A DNA stretch of 64,000 nucleotides, taken from positions 1,752,001-1,816,000 of the forward strand of contig NC_074716.1 in NCBI RefSeq assembly GCF_947242115.1. Direction: 5' to 3'. Below the pieces are notes generated by a model that was given only the letters and a program-made list of their open reading frames with translations, made no database searches and had not been told where the DNA came from. Source of the DNA: Biomphalaria glabrata (taxonomy: Eukaryota; Mollusca; Gastropoda; Planorbidae). This document shows positions 35,621 to 45,664 of this stretch, one piece after another (positions within the stretch are counted from its first letter, which is position 1; every line of letters begins with the position of its first letter). Both the position numbers and the translations under genes were made by a program.

Positions 35621-36540
35621 CTCAAATTGTTCTTTGTATGCTTTATCCCCTTCAATTATTGCTTTTTTTTCCAGTGTTCTTTTAGCATTTATAAACTGTT
35701 GGTTGCTAGCCTTATACTTTGTTATTTTCAATAATAAAGTGTTTGATGTTTTTGATCATCCATGGTTTATTGTTTCCATTAACTTGTTTTTGTTGGAATT
35801 GTTAACTCTTCGCAGAATAATAGATATGAGTTCACAGTCTCTGTCAGGTCTTTTATGTCTGGACAGTTCTCAACCAAGATTTCCCAGTTCGTTTTCTCAA
35901 AACATCCTCGTAGTGTTTCAACAGCCTGTTCGGATCACGTCTTGGTCGTTTTGTTTTAACGAGGAGGTGTGTAATGGACCTCATTCACCAATCGTAAATA
36001 AACAACATTTAGTCACGTGATCTTATTGATAAAACAACGGAAAAAAAACTGTCACGTGACAACCATCATGAATTAAACATGAGATCGTAAATTATATAGA
36101 AGAGATAGAGCACCACGTGCTAAATGTTGTTTGTTTACGATTGGTGAATGAGGTCCATTAGGTATAAGATGTACGGGTGTATGGTCCGATTCTCTGAGTG
36201 GGAACAAACTTTTACATTTGTAAGCCTTTAATGTTTATACAGATTTGTCAAGTGTTTGACTCTGCCTTGTGGGGAGGGAGACGTTCTGGATATAGTTTGG
36301 CAGTGTGTTGTCAGTATTCAGGTTGTTGAAATCTTCAGCTACGGTACAAACAGAACCTGGGTGTTTTGATTCTACGTTGTGTAGCACATCAAGAATTATG
36401 TCCATCACAATCGCTGTGCAAAAGCCGTCGGTGGTATGTACACAACAACACACACCTGTGTGAACTCTGTTAGTAGAAAAGCCTAAATGTGACACACAGA
36501 ACTTCAATGTTTTAGTGTCACACATTTTTATTCCCGATGT
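35621..36540 (-). mobile_element. LINE endonuclease-to-RT linker fragment
   Basis: Minus strand: the endonuclease end (CTVAEDFNNLNTDN, LPTRQSQTLDKS, then PLRESDHTPVHLIPN) and a following linker (CFEKTNWEIF, TETVNSYLLFCEELTIPTKT). A family P MITE (35973-36159) splits it. Broken by several frame changes. Confidence 0.7.
35973..36159. mobile_element. Palindromic MITE, family P, copy 4, inside a LINE
   Basis: 187 bp. LINE sequence resumes on either side and TA borders both ends, suggesting a TA target duplication at this site. Confidence 0.85.
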
Positions 36541-36875
36541 TCACATTCTTGGCGTTACAATACTCGATCCTTGTTTTATATAGACTGCGAGCTCTTCTTT
36601 TGATTTTCTACTACTGATTGTTCTGTCTGCCCTAAAAACGTAAAATGTATCTAGATCACTAGATCAACTGAAGAGTCGGGTATAAATAAATGTAAACAAA
36701 AATTCTTCATTAGGTCCTACTGAACAGGACCTACAAGATCTACACTAGAGCAATCTATTTTTGGGTAACATCTATTAAATTATATCACAAGACAAATGTT
36801 CTTCGAATTGGGAATTTCCCACATAGACAAAAAAAGTGCATTATTTTTTTTTTTTAAATATCATCATCATTATCA

Positions 36876-36956
36876 TTAACTCTTTCTCTCCTAACTGACG
36901 ATACCAGCGTTGATTCCACCAGAACGTGGTAAATAATTACGGAGAGAAAGAGTTAA
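36876..36956. mobile_element. 81-bp TTAA-type MITE
   Basis: TTAACTCTTTCTCTCCTAAC left and ATTACGGAGAGAAAGAGTTAA-like right, inverted over about 17 bp and bounded by TTAA. Too small to code. Confidence 0.75.
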
Positions 36957-36959
36957 CTT

Positions 36960-37680
36960 GCGCGTGGTGGTTTGCGTCAAAAAACAAAATCCACTCTTCT
37001 CTGTCAGCAGCTGGCCTAAGCAGAACACCGCGAACGAGGCTGCTGGCTGATCCATTCTTTAAGGTTGTCCAGCCAGCTTCTCTTTTGGAAACCCTCTTTC
37101 TTCGTTCTCCTCCTACTGTACATCCATCCATCCCAGTGGCGCTACAGCCCATGGAGGGCTCTGGCCTGCTTTAACACATCCTTCCATTCAGATCTCTCCT
37201 GGGCCTTTCGTCTCCACGCCCTAACCCCAAGCTGCTTCAGATCTGCTTCCACATCATCTATCCATCGCATTCGGGGGTCTGCCTTTGGGTCGCCTGCCTT
37301 TTGGTTTTTGCCTGTATACGATTTTCGCCTCTCTGTTGTCTGACATTCTTTCAAGGTGACCTGCCCAACGTAGTCTGTTCTTTTTTATTTCGTTCACTAT
37401 TGGTGGGTCTTCATACAATTGATATATCTCCTCCTACTGTACATTGAAGGAAAATTTATTTTAAGAGTCGTGTCATACAATATGGCCGGACCAGCTCAGC
37501 TTTCGTCTCTTCGCAGTATTGAGAAGTAGTTGTGCCTGGCAGGGTGTTCACTTGTAAAAGAACAGACTCGTTTGTTTTCTTTCCTTGGTATAGATACCAT
37601 GTAGCACTTACTCTCAAAGGCTTGTATTCGTTCAGCCTCGACGTTCAGTGTTGTCACAAGCGTTGTAGTCATTGTGTGCT
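36960..37680 (-). mobile_element. LINE ORF2 3' region (one or two overlapping copies)
   Basis: Minus strand: DPRMRWIDDVEADLKQLGVR, KDVLKQARALHGL at 37142-37354; a further WTTLKNGSASSLVRGVL/ADREEWILFF block at 36937-37152; and TLNVEAERIQAFESKCY upstream near 37650. RTE/jockey-like, broken. Confidence 0.65.
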
Positions 37681-37682
37681 GG

Positions 37683-38058
37683 ATGTCTAGGAGCCGTCCC
37701 TAACGGGGGCCATACGCGCTGTGATGGACCCTCGCACGGGTTCGGTGGGACATTATAGGCATACGAAAGGCCCCCACGCGGCTCGGCCTCCGGCCTCGTA
37801 CGAGAGAGGGAACTCGTGCGGGGCTCAAGGGCGTCGTCACTAGCGACACATCGGACGTGAATACATGATCGCTTCGGATAAGGCGGGATTTCGGACAGAG
37901 GGATTGGTGAAGAGCCGATGCCTCATCCTGGCCATGGATAAAAGCCTTTCCTTGGTCAAGAGGTCCTATAATAGGGAACTGGACTTTCTGGGACCTTAAG
38001 GACTTCTGAATCAGGTGCTTACAAATGCCCAACCTATGACCGCAGCAGCTGTGTATCA
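37683..38058. other. GC-rich block of unknown origin
   Basis: Noticeably GC-rich compared with its surroundings. A 119-residue minus-strand ORF (37700-38059) has no family I recognise. It may be a LINE 5'/3' UTR or transferred DNA. Confidence 0.3.
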
Positions 38059-38310
38059 AGAATTGGCCTTTTTAGTTTCATGAGAAGTTGTTAAGGGAAA
38101 ATATCATCTCTTCGGACGTAAAAATGACAGAGTATGTTAATAATGTCATTTTAATTAGTTAAATGTCAAACTTCGAATGTTAACTAAAATGAAAATAAAC
38201 TTTTTTTTTTTACTCTTGACTGGCTTTGCCCTTCCCCCCCCCCCCCATTTTTGTTGTCAGGACGTAGTGCCCCTCCCACTTAATTGGGAATGTTTTATTT
38301 TTTAAAATAC
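38059..38310. other. AT-rich spacer
   Basis: Nothing recognised besides homopolymer runs. Confidence 0.3.
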
Positions 38311-38311
38311 T

Positions 38312-38398
38312 AGGGCGCAGTGGCTAAGTAATTAAGCGCTTGGCTTCCGAGCCAAGGGTCCTGGGTTAGAATCTTGGTCTAAAAGGGGTACTGTACTA
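38312..38398 (+). mobile_element. SINE family B, internally deleted
   Basis: The tRNA head (GGGCGCAGTGGCTAAGTAAT, B box GGGTTAGAATC) runs straight into AAAAGGGGTACTG, which matches the 3' end of the family. The central domain is missing. Confidence 0.7.
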
Positions 38399-39060
38399 TT
38401 TTTTTTTTAATACTTTTAAAAAAAAAAGGTTACTACTAATTAGCTTAAAGTATTTAAAAAGTTTGAAAAAAAAATTGAAAGATTGGACAAAACCACAAGT
38501 GCGTAACCAGTAATGGCCTTAGGGGGTGGCTAGTGGGGCAACCGCGGCAGGACCCGCGCCAGAGGGGAAGCCCCGCGAACGGAGATTCCCTTTCAGTTTT
38601 GAAAACCAGACCAGTTCTAAAAAAATCAGGACTTTTTAGTTCATACTATGGAAGCCTTTTCCTGCATCTATAATTTGAGTATAATTCTATTATTTCTATA
38701 TGATACCAATTACCGTGCAAAGCTCTTAACATGACATTTTTGGTTTCGAAATACCGTTTAGTTTCGGTAGAGACAGCATCTTACGACCTGTCGATTCTAA
38801 CAAGTTGTCATTGTTTAAAAGTTTACCTTAGCTTAAAAAAAAGCAACAGTTTGTACAGCGAAATGCTAGAAAAGTTCCGTGACTGAATCCGTCTGCGACC
38901 GTCCTAGCAACTATTTGTTAGTTGTTTTTTTTTTTGCAATTTAAGTGTTCCGGTTCCGGTTTTCCTCCGTAATTAATAGTTACTTTCTTACTCCAGAAGA
39001 TTTGGCAGAAATTATTATTATCTAGTTTGTCGATTTTTTCATGCAAAATGTTTATGAATC
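38399..39060. other. Unassigned interval with transposon-end remnant
   Basis: At 38510-38590 AATGGCCTTAGGGGGTGGC and GGACCCGCGCC resemble the ends of the hAT MITE at 16175. Otherwise AT-rich without a gene. Confidence 0.3.
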
Positions 39061-39096
39061 GTTAGTAATAATAATAATAATTTTATTTATAAAGCG

Positions 39097-39238
39097 CTTC
39101 TTCTTCTTCTTCATCGTTCTCATTGTTATGTTGGAGTGTTCAGATGACTAGACCAATACATGAGATGACCTGCGCAGTGGTTTCCAAATCAGGGAGATCT
39201 CCATAAAGTTTTCTTTCTATTGGGGTGATGTGGGGCTG
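39097..39238 (-). mobile_element. LINE 3' fragment nested in another LINE tail
   Basis: Matches 28497-28640 closely, including the CTTCTTCTTCTTC tail. It separates the LINE at 39240-39660 from its own (ATT)n tail at 39064-39085. Confidence 0.7.
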
Positions 39239-39239
39239 T

Positions 39240-39660
39240 TAACAAACAAAATGTAGGCTCAAGACGCTGTAATAACATTACAAACACAAACACGACAGTA
39301 TAAATCAAAAACTAATCTTAAAAAGTTTTAAACAAGTAGGTCTTAATGTTCTTCTTAAAAGTGGTGTAGCATGTTGTCTGTCTGAGATCAATGGGGAGTG
39401 AGTTCCAAACCTTTGGTCCGTGCACTGAAAAAGCCCGCAGACCGTAGCTTTTGAGGGAGAAACGTGACACCACTAAAAGCGTTGAGTCCATTGAGCGCAG
39501 GGCTCTCTGGGGGACATATGGAGTAATCAGTTCGCTAAGGCACAAGGGCATCTCATTGTTATATATACACTGATGACAAAGTGTGGCGACCTTGTAATAG
39601 ATTCTCGCTTTCACGGGAAGCCAATGGAGCGTGCGCAAGAGCGTAGTAGCAGAATCTTGT
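39240..39660 (-). mobile_element. LINE (LHWLPV-type) RT C-terminal region
   Basis: Open for 106 residues on the minus strand: MRTLHWLPVKARIYYKVATL, LITPYVPQRALRSMDSTLLV, VHGPKVWNSLPIDLR. This is the familiar C-terminal end of Rex/CR1-group polymerases. Confidence 0.85.
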
Positions 39661-40084
39661 CTTGTTTTTCTAAGTACTATTCGTAACGTTGATTATTAAA
39701 GGCAAAAATTTTACATGCAGAACTATTAGGCTACAATACAGTACGTTATGTAGTCAACAGTACGGTATATAGCCTATAGGTTTACATTGACGGCTCAGAG
39801 CCCGGCATATGACACGATGGCCCAGGGCCACGAGCTCTGCTAAGGCCGCCTCTGTGCGTAACATAGTTTGAATGTGGAATGTAATAGTGCGAATATGCCA
39901 GAATTTAAAAAAAAAGACAGGAGAGGAAACTATAGTTAACATAGACAATCTATTATGGCAATGTTTTGTATTTATTGATATAATCTTGGATATATAAATA
40001 CTCGTTAATTAGTTTTAGAGTAATAATCTAGATTTAGATTCTATAGTAGGCCCTATTTGTAATAAAGAATAAAGGCAAATCGAA
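39661..40084. other. Unassigned AT-rich interval
   Basis: No gene or clear repeat family recognised. Confidence 0.3.
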
Positions 40085-40490
40085 GATTGTCATTATTGCG
40101 AACGCCAGTATGGACAGTATAGAGGGTCTTCTTATGTCCCGACGCTGGGCAGGGCACGTATATATGCCAAAAGCAGTTCTTTTTTTTGGTGAGCTTAAAG
40201 GTGGTCGACCTAACAGAGGTGCACCACGGAAACGCTAGACCAGCTTAGGCGCCAACTTGCCTTAGCTGACATAGATTTTTATTTAGATGAGATAACCTGG
40301 CTGCATGCGGCTTCAGAGCGAGACAGCTGGAGGTCACTCACAAGGGCCGCGGGATACACATTTTAGACCAAAAGAAAATCCGCTGCCGAGGACAGACGCA
40401 GACTGTGAAAAGGAAATCTAATCGACCACCGGCGGACAATAGTTATGCCTGTGGCAAAATATGTAGGTCGCAGCTGGGGCTGACAAAATA
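40085..40490 (+). mobile_element. LINE 3' end with zinc-finger remnant
   Basis: Plus-strand pieces LLMSRRWAGHVYMPKAVLFF, GGRPNRGAPRKR and a C-terminal ACGKICRSQLG. Related to 13855-14205. Broken. Confidence 0.65.
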
Positions 40491-41250
40491 AAATATGTAG
40501 CCCTACAATAAGTCTAGTTATATAGAGACCTAGATAATAGATATCGTTATTTAGATTTACATCTATATATAGATATAAAATCTATTGATATAGATAGATA
40601 CTTGCTATATCATTTTTTTAATGTGGGTGGTTATGTGAAGTAATGCGCACTAGCATTCAATCTACATCTCGAATTAGCATAAAGTTACCCACTGACCTAT
40701 AAAATCCCCCACCCACAACTAAAGAGCACTCGATTTGAGTCATAAAATCACTCAGTTTAGGACTATTAGATCTAGTGATTCCATAGTCTCTCCAGTCTCA
40801 GTATTTGATCTAAATCTATTAGAATCTAGAAGTGATTCTAAATCTATAGTCTAGTTTAGCTAGTTTACATACACTGCTGTACTGCCTGTACCCAACTGGT
40901 GATAATAGATCTACTAGATTTCTAATCTAGATTCTAATCATAATCTGATCTAATCTAGCCAACCTAGGTAAAAATAATTTATTTTAGGTCCTTCAGTTTA
41001 ACTAGAATCTAGATATAGATCTAGATCTGCATAAAATTGATTAATTAGTCATCATATTGATTATTGATAGTATATATATACTATTATCTATATTTCTAAT
41101 CTAGACAATCTAGATCTAGATGTCTAGATAATAAGATATTTTTATTTATGAATCATTGAATGAATGATTATGATATTTATCATATTATCATTAATCATTA
41201 TGTCAATTATGATCTTTTCTTATCTTAACTCTTAGACTAAGCCTGACTTA
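40491..41250. repeat. TCTAGA/AGATCT-rich low complexity
   Basis: Dense overlapping TCTAGAT, AGATCTA and TAGATCTAG words with AT filler. Similar tracts at 44740-45130 and 52780-53110. No gene. Confidence 0.6.
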
Positions 41251-41254
41251 GGCT

Positions 41255-41985
41255 GTCTTATCTTATCTTATCTTATATAATACAGACGTTACTTCAAAAA
41301 AGAAGATGATTACGTCCTACGCGTCATGCATTTAGTCATGCATATTAACCAATGACTTAAATTCTGCCAAGTCACTGGTTTTCCTGGCTAGCTCAGGCAA
41401 CCCATTCCATGCTCTAATAGCACTAGGGAAGAAGGAGTATTTGTACAAATTTGTCCTAGCATATGGGACGAGGAATGTGCCTTTATCTTTGTGTCTTTCA
41501 GAGTATTTTATTAAATTTTGTTTTTGTATTTGAAGATGTGGTTCAGTGTTTTATGTATGATTGCTACTTTACTTTTGAGCCTTCTGTCCTGAAGGCTTTC
41601 TAAATTTAGTGATTTTACTAAAGGTGTTACTCTAGTCAAATGTGAATATTCGTTTGTTATGAATCTCACTGCTCTATTTTGTGTCTGTTCCAGTTTCTTA
41701 ATGTTTTCTTGAGTTGAGGGGTCCCAAACGGAGGATGCATATTCTATTATTGGCCTAACCAAGGTTAAGTAACATTTTAGTTTTATGTTCTTATTTGATT
41801 TATAGAAATTTCTTTTAATAAATCCTAATGCTTTGTTTGATTTTTTTGTAGTTTCATCAATATGTGGATTCCATGATAGTTTTTCATTTATTATAACACC
41901 TAGGTATTTTGCGTTTTTAGTCTGTGATACTGGTTTGCCATGAATAAGATAAGTGGAATTAATTTGTTTTAGTTTTTTTGTTACT
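41255..41985 (-). mobile_element. LINE family A, longest copy in the window
   Basis: Minus strand from the (TTATC)n tail through SAIRAWNGLPELARKTSDL and the RT thumb (VRPIIEYASSVWDPSTQENI, NRAVRFITNEYS) up to YLGVIINEKLSWNPHIDE. Still 5'-truncated and frame-broken near the KYKNKI block. Reference for the other fragments. Confidence 0.9.
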
Positions 41986-43519
41986 AAGTCTTAGTCTTAT
42001 TCTTAACTCTTACTGCTGTCTTAGGGTCTTAGTCAGACTTAAGACTTTTCACTTAGGCTTCGGCTTAGACTTAGGCCATATTTATATTAATCTAATCAAT
42101 TCTAATCTTATTATATTTATATTATTATTTATAATATAATATAGATCAGTATAAGTTATTAAATAGTTTAAGTAAGTTAGTCAGTTAGTGACTAATTTTA
42201 ACTACTATATATATATATACCCAGTGCGGCAGCTCGTGATGATGCCCCCCTACCCCCCCCCCCCCAAAAAAAAAAAAAAAGCAAAAACAAAATAAAACAG
42301 AGAAAAGTAGGTGTTTTTTCCCCCCAGAACTAATTTGGATTCAATGTTAAAGTATTGCTACTTTGCCGAACAAAAAAATCAATTTAACAAAAAATATACT
42401 CCAAATAAATCTTACGTGCTTTCTTGCTCTATCAATAATTTTTTTCTAAATCTATTTTTGCTACGTATATATTGCCAAATCACTGAGTCGCATATTTTTT
42501 CATTGTTTATCGCAATTAATTGATCTGAGGAATTAATAGTTGGGATGGCAACAAAAATTCATGCTTACTTACCACATCATGACATTGCTAATATCATGTG
42601 ATTTCTTGAATTATCCCGTCCAAAGAAGAATAAATTTCCATCCGTAGTTCTTTCTTGTGTTACTACAGAATCACCACCTTTCACCTGTAATCCTTTGTCT
42701 TGTGGCCAATACGTCTTTGAGGTCTGCTACTCCCCAGATCTGTACACATGCCTTCGGCAAAGGTAACATTGGCTTCAGCCGGTCGTCCCGACTATTAGGA
42801 ATGTTTTTAATGTTTTCCGTTTAAGTGCACAGTCTCGAATAGGCAGTCTATGTTTTTGAAGGTAGACCTAAGTGTCCATTATTTTAGTTTTACAGCGACC
42901 AAAACACCAAGCTGAGAAAATAAATGTAGGCTGTATAGTAACTAACAAACCGCCTGCTTCAGATCCAGTAGAAGATTTTCCCCCTGTACTAGTCAATGTC
43001 TAGAGTTTCTATAATTTTTGAAAATTAAATCATAACCATCTTGATGGCTTCTCCTCTGGCGCTCCAGCGGGTTTTAACCAAGCGCTTTAGGCTAGTTCCG
43101 ATTATTTTGGTGAGGACGTCCTAGCAGTGTGCTGAAGTTGATAAAAAAAGGTGTGTAAACGGTCCAGTCTACGAAATGATATCCAAGATTCTTTTCAGGT
43201 AGCACTATCAGATTTTTACCCTCTCGACCGTTTGATCCCTACCATCAACCATTTCAACCAGAGATGATAATCTCTCCCTCTCCCTAGGCACGCCAACAGG
43301 ACTTTTTAGTCTTGAGCAACGACTATAATATTGTTTACTAATAATAACATTACAGGATCACAATGAACTAGTTGGTGATGAAAAAAAAACAACATGTAAC
43401 AAAAAAAGATAATTTGCATAAAAAATATTGATATCACTGTCATTGCTCTGTGGTCATTAAAGTTTACTAGAAACTAACAAGAATCATAGTGAAATATGTT
43501 AAGTATGTCCTGAAGAATT

Positions 43520-43672
43520 AAGGCAACTATTGTTGTAGTTGGGCCGAACACTTTTAATCATCGACACAGGACGCCATCTTAGGCAGGAAGGACATGTTCA
43601 CAACAAAAGACACATAACTGACAAAGACTAAGGACTATAACTTACATATCAAATATTAACATCCTTCCCTTT
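43520..43672 (-). mobile_element. Possible LTR-element fossil (LTR piece)
   Basis: On the minus strand a purine tract (GAAAGGGAAGGA) precedes TGTTAATATTTGATATGTAA, a layout seen at the start of a 3' LTR. Short, isolated and broken; family uncertain. Confidence 0.25.
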
Positions 43673-43989
43673 CTATTGACAAAACATATTCACTACAACA
43701 TTCCAAAATGAACACATGGCATATTAACAAAATGAAAATAAACAACAACAATTATTCTATATCTAAGAGTTCAGAGGTTTAAGCTCTCGATCTAGATGTA
43801 CCGAGCAATGAAATAACAACATGTACCATGTGCCCCAGAAGAAAATGGGTATGCAAAAGAGCATCGCCTTAAGAGATTTAAACAAATCTAGAAAATTTGA
43901 TACAACCTGGTCTACAGCTTACATTTAATTTAAGAAAGAACATGGGAGATAAACATAGTAGCAAAATAATTAAATTTGTAGTTAACATT

Positions 43990-44603
43990 TCAAATACAGT
44001 AGTTTGGGTAATTCTGCAGGAGTTCAAGGGGCAGCCATCTTTGTTATTGTTTAGACTGTAATCTTGTATCTTGGGTTTTCTCTCTGATCTGGGTTTTTGT
44101 TTGTTTTTTATTTTTGAAGCTAAATAATATGCCAGATCTAGCTATACCGGTATCATCTAGTCCTAATAAGTCTATTAATTAGACTCATAATCTAACTGCT
44201 AGAACTAGACTAATTAGTTTACTAGAATATATATTAATATGACAAGGTTCTTAAAGGCAATAAAGGTCAATTAATTTTTGGTAATAAACTGTGCTGATAT
44301 TTATTGTAGGCCTAGTTAAATTTAGATTCTCTATAATAATAATATCAGACTAATGCAGAATAGATATAGACACTATTTAACAATTAAAAAGAAGACAGAA
44401 CAATAAGAAACGTATAGTATTGACACCAAGTCAAAATTAAAAGAAAAAAATAGCATAGCTTTGAAAACACAGAAGTAATGATAATTCTTGGTATTTTTTA
44501 AGACACTATCTTTGGATTTCTTTGGAACATAAACAATAACAAAATAGTAACAAAGATGGCTGCCCCTTGAACTCGTGCAGAATTACCGTAGTTTGTGTTT
44601 TTT
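43990..44603. mobile_element. MITE with long inverted repeats
   Basis: About 50-bp arms: GGTAATTCTGCAGGAGTTCA then AGGGGCAGCCATCTTTGTTA at 44000-44045, mirrored at 44545-44598. No coding between them. Confidence 0.75.
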
Positions 44604-44718
44604 TTTCATATATGTACAATGTTGTCTTTACTGAGAAAGTTTATCCTTAGATTGATGCCCCTCACCACTTGATGCCCCGTGCGGCCGGCATTACCGCACA
44701 TTGCTAGCTACGCCACTG

Positions 44719-45650
44719 CAGTCTACAGTGATTACTAAGCAATAAAAAATTAGAAGAATCTAGATCTAGAATAGATTATAATAAGTCTAATTTATTCTAA
44801 CTATTCTGCATTATGATATTTATATGTACAGACTAGACTCTAGATCTATTCGGACTATTCAGACAGTCTATTATAAAGTCTATAGTCTAATAAGTCCTAA
44901 TACTGCCTAATAGTAGATTGTAGTAGATGTATAAAAGTAATGAATTATAATTTATAATAAATCTAGATCTAGACTCTAGACATAGTCATAGAATAGAGTA
45001 TATGTCTATACAATAGACCTAGAGACTATTAAATAGACTAACTATCTCAGTATCATCTATCAATCTATCTTATCTTATACTAGTAACTAGTTGTACTCAA
45101 CTTATAGATCTAGATATAATCTAAATTACACAGACTTAACTTTAAAGCCATAAGAGTATATTAAATATTTTGATTTCTGAATAAATAAGCGAAAGAAAAG
45201 TCAGAGTGCTGGGGGGGGGGGGGGGTAGGGGAGAAAAGTGATACTAGAATTCATGGGCCAAAAGTGTGTGTGTGTGTGGGGGGGCAGGATGTTATATATC
45301 AGTTCATTTCCAATAGAAGTCAAAAGTTTATATTGGAGAGCATTTTTATAGGCAGAGTGCAAAAAAAAAAGAGGAGGGCAGGTTTCCAGAGAGAGAGAGA
45401 ATGAAAGATAGCTAAAAGATAAGGAGGTAACGTAACATTTGCTAGAATTCATTGGCTAAAAAATTATGTTGGGGGATCATTAAAACGTGGGCAGTTATAC
45501 TAGAAATGCAAACAATTTTTAAAAAAAATATGGGATGTTTCTGCCGAAACACACAATTAATAGCCTGGGAACATGTCAAGGGGCTTAGCTAGTGTGTAAT
45601 GCTAATATTATATGGATAAAAAAGTTTGTAACAATTAATTTCTTATTTGT
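44719..45650. other. Upstream region of the MOLO1-like gene
   Basis: TCTAGA-rich low complexity (44740-45130), a G run (45211-45225) and a TG/G run (45265-45285). A 5' UTR exon is expected here because of the acceptor-like TTTGTAG before the ATG, but I could not place it. Confidence 0.3.
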
Positions 45651-45664
45651 GTTTGTAGATACAA

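Larger units (their letters stand above)
42222..44718 (-). mobile_element. Probable second hAT transposon, decayed
   Basis: Starts CAGTGCGGCAGCT and ends TAGCTACGCCACTG with matching ATGCCCC blocks just inside. A minus-strand reading near 43000-43100 gives RWSARGEAIKMVMI-like residues known from ZMYM1-type hAT transposases. No clear 8-bp duplication. Two other repeats sit inside it. Confidence 0.45.

Noticed and set aside
35634-36020. 128-residue plus-strand ORF resembling a membrane protein
   Set aside because: Antisense of a LINE fragment crossing into a MITE; hydrophobicity comes from AT-rich codons.
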